This document shows, piece after piece, positions 1 to 10,032 of a stretch of 64,000 bases of DNA. The position numbers and the translations under genes were made by a program. Location of the stretch: assembly GCA_001870995.2 (NCBI GenBank), contig MLAV02000004.1, positions 62,001-126,000 on the forward strand, written 5' to 3'. The number at the start of each line of letters is the position of its first letter. The stretch's first letter is position 1. This stretch comes from Chitinophaga sp. CB10. Lineage in GTDB: Bacteria > Bacteroidota > Bacteroidia > Chitinophagales > Chitinophagaceae. The notes below the pieces were generated by a model. It had not been told where the DNA came from and ran no database searches. It saw only the letters and a program-made list of their open reading frames with translations.

Positions 1-2395
1 CATGGCCAGGTTTTTCCATGACCTTCAAACCGCCTGCTACGTCATAGTAATACTGCCAGCGCTCCCCCTGCGGTGTTTCCACCTGTATCACGTAGGTTTC
101 CATCCCGTTTATATGCAACGTTTCCGGCAGGAGGACCGTTTTGAACCCGGCATCAAAAAAGTGCAATTCAGGAATCAACGCGGCGCTTAGCCACAAAGCC
201 TTTGCATCTCCCGCAGGGAAAACTCTATTGGCCCCATAAACAGATAACTGTATCCTTTCCGGCGACGCCCGTAGCGAGGATAATTCCGTATGCAAGGCCT
301 CCATCTGCAAACTCAGGTGCGAACTATCCGGGGTCCATTGCCGTCCAAAGGTGAGCGCTGCGGTATCGGCAGTGGTATAGCGCATCGCTGCATGCCGGAG
401 TTGCTTTACCTGCTCCTTCCCTCCTATGGCGGCCAGGTAAGCGTCTATCACCTGCGCTGCCGTAAGACCTGCCGGCGCCAGGCCTTTGGCCCCGCTGCCT
501 GTCCAGGTATTGTTTGCCCGCTGGCTGTCCGGCACTACTCCCTCCGGATCCAGGATCACGGCCGTCACCGGGGAGGTGGACGGGTAATGGAATACGTGCG
601 TCTTTTGCTGTTGCCAGAGTTGCACCGGCAACGTCTGCCGGGACACTTTCCCGTTAAACTCCCGCACTTCCACGATCACCGGCGCCGGCATCTGCCCCCT
701 GTTTTCCAGCGTGATGTACACGCCGTTGGCGGGATTATTCTTCACGTAGGCCACGTCAGTAACGGCAACGTCTGCACGCCAGTCATGCAAAAACCAGCTG
801 TTCCACCACCAGCTGAGATCCTCGCCGGTGGCGCTTTGCAGGGCGCGTAAAAAATCATTGGGAGAAGGATGCCTGAACTTCCAGTGATGTACGAATTCGT
901 TGAAGGCCTTGTCAAACCGCTCCTTCCCTATGACCACATTGCGGAGCAGTGTCAGCGCCATGGCCGGCTTCATGTACATATGCATGGCCATTTCATTCAC
1001 GCTGACGGCAGCCGCAGGCGTTTGCAGGGGAGGCAACGGAGGATATTCGGACATATATTTCAGCCCTGCGCCGTATTCAAAATTCGGCTGGCCGTTCAGC
1101 CTTTCGCTGTTCACGAGGTTGATGTAGGTGTTCAGCCCTTCGCACATCCAGCCGTGGCGACTATCAGCAGCCACCATCATGTTGAACCAGTTGTGCCCCA
1201 GTTCATGGTTGGTTTTCGTCCATACGCTGTTGCTGCCAAAGCTTTGCTGGTAGTTGATTACGGACACGCCGGGGCCGCCCACGCCCGTAATGCCGCCGCC
1301 AATATTTACACAAGTAGGGTAAGGATAAGGCTCCAGGAAGCCGGAGTAGGATTCCAGTATGCGCTTCATCTCCGCGGCGATGCTCCGCCAGTCCTTATGA
1401 CTTTCCACCGGGTACAATGCCATGGCCAGCGCGCTACGTGTACCCGGCAGCGTTACCTTCACCGCATCCCAGAGGAAGGCGGAGGATACGGCCCAGAGGC
1501 CGTCCCCGGCATTGTCAGCCCCGAAATGCCAGGTACGTGTACCCGTAGGCGTTAGCTGGTCCGCGCCGGTTAACACATGGACGACCGTATCGCTTTTCCA
1601 CGCGGCCTCATAGCGCTGCAACACAGCCGGGGATAAGACTTCCCGGGGGTTCATCAGCTGCCCTGTACCCTGCATGATCATATTGGCTGGCAAGGTGCAG
1701 TACATATCCAGGCGGCCCGGCTCTACATAGTAGCCGGCGTTGAACACGTTCCACCCCTGCAGGTCATCGTACACGCATACCCGCGGGAACATGCCCCCAA
1801 ACTGGTACACCTTCCCGCTTGCGGCAGACAACACGCCCATATAGTCGGACCCATCGAGGGGCAACACAAAATCATAGGCCACACTCAGTTGTACCTGCCG
1901 GCCAGGCGCCAGGGGCTCCGGCAGCAGCACTTTCACGTAGGTATCCGTCGTTTCAAAAGCGGCAGGCTTCCCTCCTGCCAGGGTGATGGCGTGGATGTTA
2001 CAGCCTTCCGTAAATTCCTGCACGCCAAAGCGGACGCCCTTTACCGGCGTGGTAACCGACGCGCGGGAATCCCGTTTGAAACGGTTTTGCATAACAGTAA
2101 GCCAGATGTAATCCAGCGATAGCGGACTGTTGTTCCGGTAGGTAATATTCACCTTTCCGCTAACGCGGCGGGAGGCCGTATCAAAGCTCACGCGTATCTC
2201 ATAATCGGCGCGGTTTTGCCAGTAGCCCGGCCCGGGCCTGCCGTCAGCCGTACGCTGTGCATTGGCCGGCGGCAGGTTGACGGCATAGAACGCTTCCCGC
2301 GCGCTTACGCTGCTGTCTTTCCTTACCTGCGCACCGCTCTCCGCGCCGGCAAGCAAACACGCCACCAACAGCAGCTTTGGAAAAAAATGGTTCAA
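1..2395 (-). CDS. M1-family-like metallopeptidase (3' end outside window), probable TTG start
   Basis: An open frame runs from about 2395 on the minus strand through position 1 without a stop. The translation starts (M)NHFFPKLLLVACLLAGA, a good signal peptide, but the only start codon in front of it is TTG at 2393-2395; no in-frame ATG precedes the signal peptide. The core carries HELGH near 1185-1200, then GWMCEG, matching the HExxH...E zinc site of gluzincin (M1) peptidases. I count 17 residues between the second His and the Glu, where M1 enzymes usually have 18. The segment that normally holds the GxMEN/GGMEY exopeptidase motif reads GGPGVSV, so its Glu is missing. WWWNSWF and a long C-terminal extension follow. 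The protein is probably periplasmic or surface exposed. It follows a TlpA-like gene by 29 bp and is likely in the same operon. Zinc protease is well supported; true aminopeptidase activity is doubtful. Confidence 0.85.
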   Translation of the reverse strand, partial: MNHFFPKLLLVACLLAGAESGAQVRKDSSVSAREAFYAVNLPPANAQRTADGRPGPGYWQNRADYEIRVSFDTASRRVSGKVNITYRNNSPLSLDYIWLTVMQNRFKRDSRASVTTPVKGVRFGVQEFTEGCNIHAITLAGGKPAAFETTDTYVKVLLPEPLAPGRQVQLSVAYDFVLPLDGSDYMGVLSAASGKVYQFGGMFPRVCVYDDLQGWNVFNAGYYVEPGRLDMYCTLPANMIMQGTGQLMNPREVLSPAVLQRYEAAWKSDTVVHVLTGADQLTPTGTRTWHFGADNAGDGLWAVSSAFLWDAVKVTLPGTRSALAMALYPVESHKDWRSIAAEMKRILESYSGFLEPYPYPTCVNIGGGITGVGGPGVSVINYQQSFGSNSVWTKTNHELGHNWFNMMVAADSRHGWMCEGLNTYINLVNSERLNGQPNFEYGAGLKYMSEYPPLPPLQTPAAAVSVNEMAMHMYMKPAMALTLLRNVVIGKERFDKAFNEFVHHWKFRHPSPNDFLRALQSATGEDLSWWWNSWFLHDWRADVAVTDVAYVKNNPANGVYITLENRGQMPAPVIVEVREFNGKVSRQTLPVQLWQQQKTHVFHYPSTSPVTAVILDPEGVVPDSQRANNTWTGSGAKGLAPAGLTAAQVIDAYLAAIGGKEQVKQLRHAAMRYTTADTAALTFGRQWTPDSSHLSLQMEALHTELSSLRASPERIQLSVYGANRVFPAGDAKALWLSAALIPELHFFDAGFKTVLLPETLHINGMETYVIQVETPQGERWQYYYDVAGGLKVMEKPGH

Positions 2396-2424
2396 AATAA
2401 TTCGTTTAGAATGACGGAGGAGGA

Positions 2425-3852
2425 TTAATCTCTCATTTTATAGCAGTTCGCAATGAGGCGTTCAAAATTTTCATCTTTTGAATATTTCAGGTGCGCATCG
2501 ATGAAATTGCCTTTCGGATCAATGGCCACCCAGCGGGTAATGGAAGTGAGGCAGTAACGGAGCATGAATTCCTGCGCCTTCGGGTCCGACCTGTCGGCAG
2601 ACAGGAAGAGGTTATTCACCCCGTTGATATTTTTCCTTACGCTGAAGCGCTTCCACTCTTCCTGGGTTTCTGAATCGGGCGCTTCCCAGCAGATGGTCAG
2701 GAATACAATATCATTTTTGTCCTTATAGGAATCCGCGATCTTGCGGAATAACGGCAGGCCTTCCACGCAACCATGGCACCACATGGCCCAGATATCGATA
2801 ATCACCACCTTACCCCTGAAGTCAGAGAGGCGCACGATATCGCCGTTTTCATTTTTCAACGCGAAGTTATAAGCAGGCAAACCAGCTTCCAGCTGGGCAT
2901 ACGCCTGGTAGAGCGAGTCGCATGTTTTTGCGCCGATGCTGCCCGGCCGGAGCGTGGCTTTCGCAAGGGCGCTGATTGTTTTCATTTCCGGGAAGAAGCC
3001 CCTGTTACGGCCTTCTACCAGGAACCAGTTGGATGTAACTTTTCCGCTTAATACATTGGATTTACACTGGCTCAATAACTCTGTTACCTGGTTAACGGTC
3101 GTAAGGGTGGAGTCCTGCAACTTACGGCCCGCCCACCAGTACAATACGATTTCCCGGGTGAGGCTTTCGCTGCCCACCGCAGGGATGGCGGCATCGCCAA
3201 TGTTAAAGCCCTGCAGGTACCAATCGCCGAAGCCGGGAGTAGTTTTTAATTCAGGATGCGCTTCTGCAAATCGATATTTTAACTGGATGCGGGCTTTATC
3301 TTCATAGAAGTCCACGAGTTTTCGTGCAGTCGAACCCGTTATGTTGGCTTCCGCCAGCAGCGTGGCCACGGCTTTTTCGCAGCCGGCAATAACGCCGTCC
3401 AGCTGCTGCGTAGTGGCGGCGGTTTTTATATCTCCCCCCTGGTAAATACTATCAATCCTATATAACAGCGCATGCCTTGCAGCATGTTTACCGGTCCAGC
3501 GGGCGCTGAACGGGCCTGCAGGCAGGGCCGCAAAATTATCCTTCAACGTCAGCGCCATATCCACCGTTTCCCCGGCTTCCACCAGCACCGCCGTTTCACT
3601 CACTGAAATGATTTGGGTAGCGCCGGGAATGGTTTTATTAAACGCAGCAGTGGGTGTATTGGCAGACAACAGGAATCCATCTTCTTTAAATTCATCCATT
3701 GCTTTACCTCCCATGTAGCCCACCCGCACGAGGCCTCCGAAAGTCCGCTTAGCGGTCACCTGCAATTGTAATTTTGCCGGCGCCGCAGGCCCTGTGGCAT
3801 ACATACTGTTCCAGCCAAGCATCATCATCAGAGATAGACTAATTGCTCTCAT
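2425..3852 (-). CDS. TlpA-like thioredoxin-fold protein, exported
   Basis: Exported protein of about 475 residues. The start at 3852 (MRAISLSLMMMLGW) gives a classic signal peptide; an upstream ATG at 3888 adds 12 residues and is less likely. The first two thirds are a beta-rich region of the kind that precedes TlpA domains in Bacteroidota. The last third is a TlpA/AhpC-TSA-like thioredoxin domain with the redox motif WCHGC (Cys about 371 and 374 counted from the 3888 start). Members reduce disulfides or resolve cysteine oxidation outside the cytoplasm. The site that normally holds the cis-Pro before the 'xxID' strand reads SITRWVAID, that is Thr instead of Pro, which is unusual. It lies in the SusC/SusD operon of locus A between the Mx1-like lipoprotein and the M1-like peptidase. 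Fold assignment is firm; substrate unknown. Confidence 0.88.
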   Translation of the reverse strand: MRAISLSLMMMLGWNSMYATGPAAPAKLQLQVTAKRTFGGLVRVGYMGGKAMDEFKEDGFLLSANTPTAAFNKTIPGATQIISVSETAVLVEAGETVDMALTLKDNFAALPAGPFSARWTGKHAARHALLYRIDSIYQGGDIKTAATTQQLDGVIAGCEKAVATLLAEANITGSTARKLVDFYEDKARIQLKYRFAEAHPELKTTPGFGDWYLQGFNIGDAAIPAVGSESLTREIVLYWWAGRKLQDSTLTTVNQVTELLSQCKSNVLSGKVTSNWFLVEGRNRGFFPEMKTISALAKATLRPGSIGAKTCDSLYQAYAQLEAGLPAYNFALKNENGDIVRLSDFRGKVVIIDIWAMWCHGCVEGLPLFRKIADSYKDKNDIVFLTICWEAPDSETQEEWKRFSVRKNINGVNNLFLSADRSDPKAQEFMLRYCLTSITRWVAIDPKGNFIDAHLKYSKDENFERLIANCYKMRD

Positions 3853-3905
3853 TATTTTAACGGTATTAGTTATTATAAAGGCAATCATCTTCCTGAAAAG
3901 GGTGA

Positions 3906-3943
3906 ATCCCCCCGGTTATTTTTTTAATAATTTCCGGGGGGAT
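3906..3943 (-). other. Intercistronic stem-loop in the locus A operon
   Basis: A perfect 10-bp inverted repeat, ATCCCCCCGG (3906-3915) and CCGGGGGGAT (3934-3943), encloses an 18-nt A/T-only loop. It lies between the Mx1-like gene and the TlpA gene. No U-tract follows the stem on the minus strand in the usual terminator arrangement, so it is more likely a processing, stability or partial-attenuation element. Confidence 0.6.
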
Positions 3944-3954
3944 GCCAACGCGGG

Positions 3955-4821
3955 TTATGGCTGGTCGCCAATGGCCTGTAAGTCTATCCCGTATTCATTC
4001 CGGAAGAAGTTACAAACCACTTCATACTTTTGGCGGATCAGGCCTTTGGTATCGTAGCCCGGCCGCAGGATGGTGTTTTCCAATTCCGTGCGCGGCCTGC
4101 TTGCAATGTAACACGCATACATGCTAAAGTCCCAGTAAATACTGAGGTCAAATACCAGGGAGGTCGTTCCTATAAGGCCATTAGCGCCAGGCGTACTGGT
4201 AGCTTCTTTATAGTATGGCGGCGCCAGCTTTACAAATTCATCCGGTATCTTCATGGCGCCGCTCAATACCGCATGCTTGATGTAAGCGTAGGTAAGCCAC
4301 TCCCGGAGCGTCCTGCGGGGGTATTGCTTCTTCAGGAAATTACTGTCCGCCCAGCCGATGGCCAGCGTGGTGGAACTGGCAAACGTACCAGTGATGGAGG
4401 GATACAAGAGTTTTTCCGTACCGGGCAAACCCGCATTATTGGTATCAATGGAGGCAGCCAGCAATATTTTATAGGGCATTGTCTTTTGCAGGAATGTTTC
4501 CGGGTAATACTTTATGAATACGGAGTTGAAGAGTTGCAGCGTCGTATCAATATAAGCCGGGTTGGCCGGCTTTGCATCCACCCGCAGGGTAGATATCACC
4601 TCGTAGGCAATATCATACCTGCTGAATTTATACAGGATGTAGGATTGGTATTTATCCCGGAAGGCGAGTATGGTATCATCATACGGCTGATTGCCCTGCG
4701 GCAGGGTGAAAAAAGGCGGATTAGGCGCAGGCTGCAGCGCCGCTTCCTTTTTGCAGGCATAGAGGCCGCACAACAACAGCAACAGCCCGAGTATGGTTTT
4801 TATGGATGTATATTTCTGCAT
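3955..4821 (-). CDS. Mx1-like (SusC/D-associated) lipoprotein lacking the HExxH zinc motif
   Basis: Lipoprotein of 288 residues. I chose the ATG at 4821 because it opens a lipoprotein signal (lipobox around LYACKKE); an open frame continues upstream to 4947 but overlaps the SusD gene. It sits directly after SusD, and its C-terminus (RPGYDTKGLI...NEYGIDL) resembles the SusC/D-associated zinc metallohydrolase lipoproteins (Peptidase_Mx1, TIGR04549-like). In that family I expect HEFxH and a downstream acidic ligand in a (E)DFAE-like segment. Here the corresponding positions read AYIKH (about 179-183) and YWDFSMY, so two of the metal ligands appear lost. It could be a non-catalytic substrate-binding relative. 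Family placement is by context and partial motif match. Confidence 0.6.
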   Translation of the reverse strand: MQKYTSIKTILGLLLLLCGLYACKKEAALQPAPNPPFFTLPQGNQPYDDTILAFRDKYQSYILYKFSRYDIAYEVISTLRVDAKPANPAYIDTTLQLFNSVFIKYYPETFLQKTMPYKILLAASIDTNNAGLPGTEKLLYPSITGTFASSTTLAIGWADSNFLKKQYPRRTLREWLTYAYIKHAVLSGAMKIPDEFVKLAPPYYKEATSTPGANGLIGTTSLVFDLSIYWDFSMYACYIASRPRTELENTILRPGYDTKGLIRQKYEVVCNFFRNEYGIDLQAIGDQP

Positions 4822-4846
4822 GGTAATGTTTGTTGTTTGCAACTGA

Positions 4847-6349
4847 TTAAATGGGCATTCGCCGGGTACCGATCGTTTCATTCTGACCGAGCCCCCTGTT
4901 CTTTTCCAACACCTCCAACGGGATCGGGATGACATATTGCGGATCACGTTTCTTCAACTCGTAAATCTCCGTGGTGTTTTTGGTGGGCATATAAGTATGC
5001 TTTATAGCCGGCATTCCGTACCTGCGGAGGTCGAACCAACGGTGCCCACATTCCATGAACAGCTCTCTCCTTCTTTCCAGGCGGCAGCGTTTCAGCAATT
5101 CATCTGCCGGGCCCATGGTCCACCGCTGGAATTTGGTTTTATCCCAGCGGCTGGCGCGCAGTCTGTTCAGGTCATCCAGGGCTTTTTGCCCGGCCTCGGT
5201 ATTGCCGGTGGTACGGTACAACTGGATGTACGCTTCCGCGCGGTTCAGGTAAGCCTCCGCGCTCCTCCAGGCGCAACCCATGACCGTTTGCGAGGAGGTG
5301 CCTACGTTTTTTAATTGCGAAAAAGGAGTAAGCACATAAGGCCGGAAAATTTCCGGCACTTCCATGATATACTTTTCTTTACGCAGGTCCCCGTCTTCCA
5401 GGATGGACATATAATCGTAGGACACGTCGTAGGCCACCGTCATACCGGATGGCTGATGCTCAAACACACTGCCGAAGTACCAAATCACCTCCGGGTTGCC
5501 CGGCGAGATGAATGGCAAGGGCGTGGGATCATTGGGGTCAGGCATGGGGTCCCACTGGGAAAAGTCCATCAGCTGCGGGTGGCGATTAATCACCACCGTG
5601 GCATGCTCAATCACCTTCTCCCATTTTTCCATGTAGAGGTTTACCCGGGATGCCAGCAATTCCGCGCCTATGTACGACATACGAAACGAGGGCAGTTGTA
5701 ATTTTTGTTGCTCCAGCAGTTGAATGGAAGAATCCAGGTCAGCGATCACCTGGTCATATACGGCTTTTACGGAACTGCGCTGCGGACTGTCGTCCGAGAG
5801 GTTGGCATCCAGGCGGAGCGGCACGCCGGGGATTTTATCCGGCGTGGTGGAAGAGTCGTTATAAGGCATGGCAAACAGGTTCACCAGCATGAAATGATAA
5901 TAGGCCCGTGCCGCGAAGGCTTCCCCCTTGAACTGGATCTTCTCCTGCCGGTTGCCGGTCGATCCGTCCATAGACTGGATCACCACGTTGGCGCCGAGTA
6001 ACAACTTGTAGTACGTACTCCAGGAGTCCATACCAGTAGACGCGTTGGTACCGCCGTTATTTTTACTGAGCTCAATGAAATCCGGCTGCCATTGGTACAC
6101 CGGCGCGCTACGGGTAAGGAAATCATCGCCCGGCAACGCGTCCCCGTTGAATGCCTGTACATCGTCATCCATTAAACTCAGGTAAGGTTGCAACAGGGTG
6201 GACGCTCCCGGAATCCCTTCGGTATATAATATTTCGCTAAACTGCTTGGTAGTTTTTGGTATGACCTCGAATTGCGACCGCTCTTCCAGGAACTTTTTAC
6301 ATCCGCTGAACGGTACTGCCAACAAAGCCAACAGGTATAACTTCTTCAT
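4847..6349 (-). CDS. RagB/SusD family nutrient-uptake outer-membrane lipoprotein
   Basis: 500 residues, the usual SusD length. It begins MKKLYLLALLAVPFSGCKK, a lipoprotein signal with Cys about 17, so the protein should be surface anchored as the lid that binds substrate over its SusC channel. Helical TPR-like segments (for example AFAARAYYHFMLVNLFAMPY and WRSAEAYLNRAEAYI) and the C-terminal ERRRELFMECGHRWFDLRRYG block are characteristic of SusD_RagB. It starts 24 bp after the SusC stop, and its stop is 25 bp before the next gene, so the three are surely co-transcribed. With peptidase genes downstream, the imported ligand may be a peptide, but this is inference. Confidence 0.95.
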   Translation of the reverse strand: MKKLYLLALLAVPFSGCKKFLEERSQFEVIPKTTKQFSEILYTEGIPGASTLLQPYLSLMDDDVQAFNGDALPGDDFLTRSAPVYQWQPDFIELSKNNGGTNASTGMDSWSTYYKLLLGANVVIQSMDGSTGNRQEKIQFKGEAFAARAYYHFMLVNLFAMPYNDSSTTPDKIPGVPLRLDANLSDDSPQRSSVKAVYDQVIADLDSSIQLLEQQKLQLPSFRMSYIGAELLASRVNLYMEKWEKVIEHATVVINRHPQLMDFSQWDPMPDPNDPTPLPFISPGNPEVIWYFGSVFEHQPSGMTVAYDVSYDYMSILEDGDLRKEKYIMEVPEIFRPYVLTPFSQLKNVGTSSQTVMGCAWRSAEAYLNRAEAYIQLYRTTGNTEAGQKALDDLNRLRASRWDKTKFQRWTMGPADELLKRCRLERRRELFMECGHRWFDLRRYGMPAIKHTYMPTKNTTEIYELKKRDPQYVIPIPLEVLEKNRGLGQNETIGTRRMPI

Positions 6350-6373
6350 AAAAATAGATTTAATGGATCTGCA

Positions 6374-9300
6374 TTATAAACTCAGCGTCAGGTTGAAATT
6401 GTATTGCCGCGCTATAGGTAACGCAGTGGTGCCGACTCCGTCCGTTTCGGGGTCCTGCCCGTTGAGCGCTTTGCTGGCAATGGTGAATACCTGGCTGACC
6501 GATAAACCACCCGACAATCCCTTCACGCCCAAACGCTTTATGACAGCAGGCGGGCAGGTATAAGAGAGGTTCATGCTCGGACAACGCAGGAAGTCGTTAC
6601 GCACCGCACGTATATCCGACCTCGTATATGCGGAATAAGGATTATCCAGGAGTTTGCCATAAGCCTGTGCAGCCGTCTGGTCTACCAGCGCGGGAATATT
6701 CGTATGCGCCTCATCGCCGGGCTTACGCCAGCGATCCAGCAGGGCCCTGTTGGCATTGCCAAATGGCGGCGGCACCCCATCATTGGTCTTATTCAGGAAG
6801 AGGGGGTCTAAACGTTTGTGGCTGCCGAAGGCATAGGCGAAAGTGCTGTAGAAGCTCAGCTGTTTGTAACGCGCATTGATGGAGAAGCTACCGTTCATTA
6901 CCGGTTGTAACTGTCCCGAATATACGAGCCAGGTAGTTGGATCTTCTACAACAGGGTCCTTGCTCTTGTCGACATTATCGAATAAAGGCAATCCGTTTTC
7001 AGGTGACAGGCCGGCGAATTTATACGAGTAAAAGCCGCTGATGGCCTTGCCCGGCACATTGGCGTTGCCGGTGAAATAGCTCTGGTAGTCGTTGCTGAAT
7101 TGATTGTCGCCGATCTTATTTATGTTCCTGCTGTTGATGAAGGTCATACCAATGTTGAAGTTTTTCTGACGCACGATGTCTACATTCAGCGTCAGCTCTA
7201 TCCCTTTGTTGACCAGCCTTCCCTCGTTCTTATACATCGTGGTGATCCCATATTCTGCCGCAATGGTGCGGGCCATAATCAGGTCGCGGCTTCTTTTGTA
7301 ATAAAAGTCCGTGTTGATACTCACCCTCCGGTCGAACAAGGCCAGGTCCATCCCCAGGTTTACCTGGTGCGTTTTTTCCCAACGCAGCGATGGATAAGGC
7401 AGGGATTTGATGTTCAGGAAGGGGAAGCCGGTGATAGGGTTGATAGCGCCGGTTGACGGGTAGGATGCAATCAGCTCCGGCCCTACGGCATCCACCACGT
7501 TGCCCTGGGAACCATAGGAGCCCCGCAGCACCAGGCCGCTGATCAGGCGGCTGGTTTCCAGCCATTTTTCGCTGGATACATCCCAGCGGCCGGAGAGGCC
7601 GTAGTTAGGCAGGAATTTGGCATTGGAATACTGCCCAAAACGATTGGAGCCATCGGACCTGGCCGTGGCGCTGAAAACATATTTGCCTTTCAGGCTGTAG
7701 GTGGCTGTTCCCATTACGGAAAACACGTTGTTCAGGGAGTTGGTGATACGTAGGTCATCAGCTGATTCATGCTGGGAAAAGAAGGAGAAAAAGTTTGGCC
7801 CCTGTCAGGGAAATAGCCCGGCTGCGTGGTCCTGTACAGCTTCTGCTGGGCAGAGCGTGCCTCGGTACCCAGGAGGAATGCCAGCTGATCCCGCTCTTTG
7901 AACAAGCCTACCGAATAATCCAGCATATTGGTATTCGTAAAGGTGGAAGTAAAGCTGGTAGCGATGTTAGCCAACCCGCCGTAAGGTATCTTGGATTGGG
8001 TTACCTGTGTGGCAGTGGGCGTATATCCCATGTCCCATCCCCGCATGGCGGAAATATAATAGCTGTTTTCATAAGCTGCCATAAAGCTCTCGCTGTTATC
8101 CAGCACGGCGTTGATGGTACTCCTGATGAACAGGCGTGGCAGGATCTTATACCTCGCATTGACGCTTCCGATCATAGACCGCACGCTGCTCTTATTTTCC
8201 GTGTTGGCTATTTCGTTCATGATATTAAACGTGTTGGGCCCCGGGATGGGCAGGCGTACGATGGAACTGGAAGATAAAGCATAGGTGAGGTCCGGCGTCA
8301 GCGCCCTGCTGGTGCTGAGCGCATAGGTCTGCGGCTGCACGCTGGGGAAATAGCCTTCATTTTTGTTGAGGTTACCCTGGAGGCGCACATCCAGATCCAG
8401 CCGTTTCCCACCCTGCGTTTGCAGCCCTATGTCTGCCGTGTACCTGGACAGGCGGTCGTTTTTAGGCAGTCCCTTGTTATCCGTATAGGAAAAGGAAGTA
8501 TAGTAGGTTGTTTTTCCCGCACCACCGCTCATACTCACGGAGTGCGTCATAGACAACTGGTTTTGGTATAAAACTTTGAACCAGTCGGTATTATTCGTTT
8601 GCAGCTTATCAACAGCCGTGTTGAATTCCGCTTCCGTAATTTTCTTTGCGTTGAGTAGCATGAACAAGCCTTCGTAAGAGTAAGGCTCGTCGAAGAAATC
8701 GCTCAGGGTTTTATGCGGCAAACCGTCCTCCATGAGTTGGCGGGACAGCTCTACCCTTTCCGCGGAGTTCATCAGTTTCAGGTTAGCATAGCTGGGGCGT
8801 TGTTTGAAGCCATAGCTGGTATTATACACCACTTGCATAGGCCCGGCCTTTCCCTTTTTGGTAGTCACCACAATTACCCCGTTGGCGGCGCGCACCCCGT
8901 AAATGGCAGTGGCGGCGGCATCTTTGAGGAAAGTGATGCTTTCAATATCGTATGGATTAAGGCCGCTCACGGCGGAGCCGATCATGGAGAAGTCGCCGGA
9001 CTGCGCATCCGTCACCACGTTGTTCAGCTGCGTGGCGGAGATGTTTACCGGGTCAGGGCGCACTACGTTATCAATCACCCATAACGGGCTGGCGTTACCC
9101 ACGAAGGTGGAAGTACCGCGTATGCGCACTGTAGGGCGCGCGTTCACGCTCCCGGAGTTGTTCATGACTAGCAGGCCGGGTACTTTCCCCTGCAACATTT
9201 TATCCACGCTGGGCACGCCGGGTATCAGCACTTCGGCGGCATCCAGTTTGAATACCGAAGCGGTGGACATGCGGGCATCGATTTTCTGATACCCGTTGAC

Positions 9301-9945
9301 CACCACTTCCTGTATCTCCTGTACCGCAGTATCCATCACAATTTTGATCAGGCTACTGGTGTTGCCGGCGGAGAAGGAACGTACAATTGTTTTCATACCC
9401 ACCAGGGAAAAACGTACCGGTTGCTTTTCGTTTACCACCAATCCAAACAAGCCGTCGGACTGGGTCGTGGTGCCCATCGACTTCCCGGAGACGGCGATGG
9501 ACACGCCTTCCAGGGGAGCGCCCTGGCTATTCAGGACCTGCCCCTGGATGTAGAATCCCACCCGCTCATCGATGACGGAAGAATTTTTTTGCGGGTAGAT
9601 TACGATCCCGCCGAAGTCCTCTATGAACTCGAGCCCGGAATTAGCCAGCACCTTTTTGAGGAGGTCCCCCAGGGTACCGTCCTTATGGTCTACCGTAACG
9701 GCGGGGCCTTTGCGGATGAGGTCATTGTTGTAGGTAAACCGTACTTTGGTGAGGTCGCGTATTTGCTTCAACACGGTGGACAGCGGCAGCCCTTTCGAAT
9801 GATACGTCACTTTCGTTCCCAGTAAATCTGATTGCCATGCGCTGGCGCTGACTGTTGTAAGCAGCATGGTAAATAGCAGCAGCAATGGCAATGCATAGCC
9901 CTGCACGGCCCTCCTGAACGAGGGTGTGCCCTTCATTGTTTTCAT
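6374..9945 (-). pseudogene. SusC/RagA TonB-dependent receptor with STN domain, split by a -1 frameshift
   Basis: Two consecutive open frames, 9945-7732 (737 aa) and 7726-6374, together make one SusC protein of about 1190 residues. The first ends MTYVSPTP-stop. Moving one base near 7741-7743 gives SLNNVFSVMGTATYSLKG in continuous homology, so a single base is missing there. The first part has a signal peptide, an STN domain (about 45-115, VRFTYNNDL...LEFIEDFGG), a CarboxypepD_reg-like domain, and the plug with a SusC signature (KDAAATAIYGVRAANGVIVVT). The second part is the end of the barrel and finishes in the usual beta-strand, FNLTLSL. The STN domain plus the upstream FecR and sigma genes indicate a transducing receptor. 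If the frameshift is real the protein lacks about 450 barrel residues and cannot be functional; an assembly error is equally possible. Confidence 0.9.
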
Positions 9946-10032
9946 CTTGATTGATATTAGTTGGTTAAACAGTCTGGCTCACCTGCTGATAGCGGATACC
10001 GATGCCACATTTAACTGATTCTCTTTATTCAC

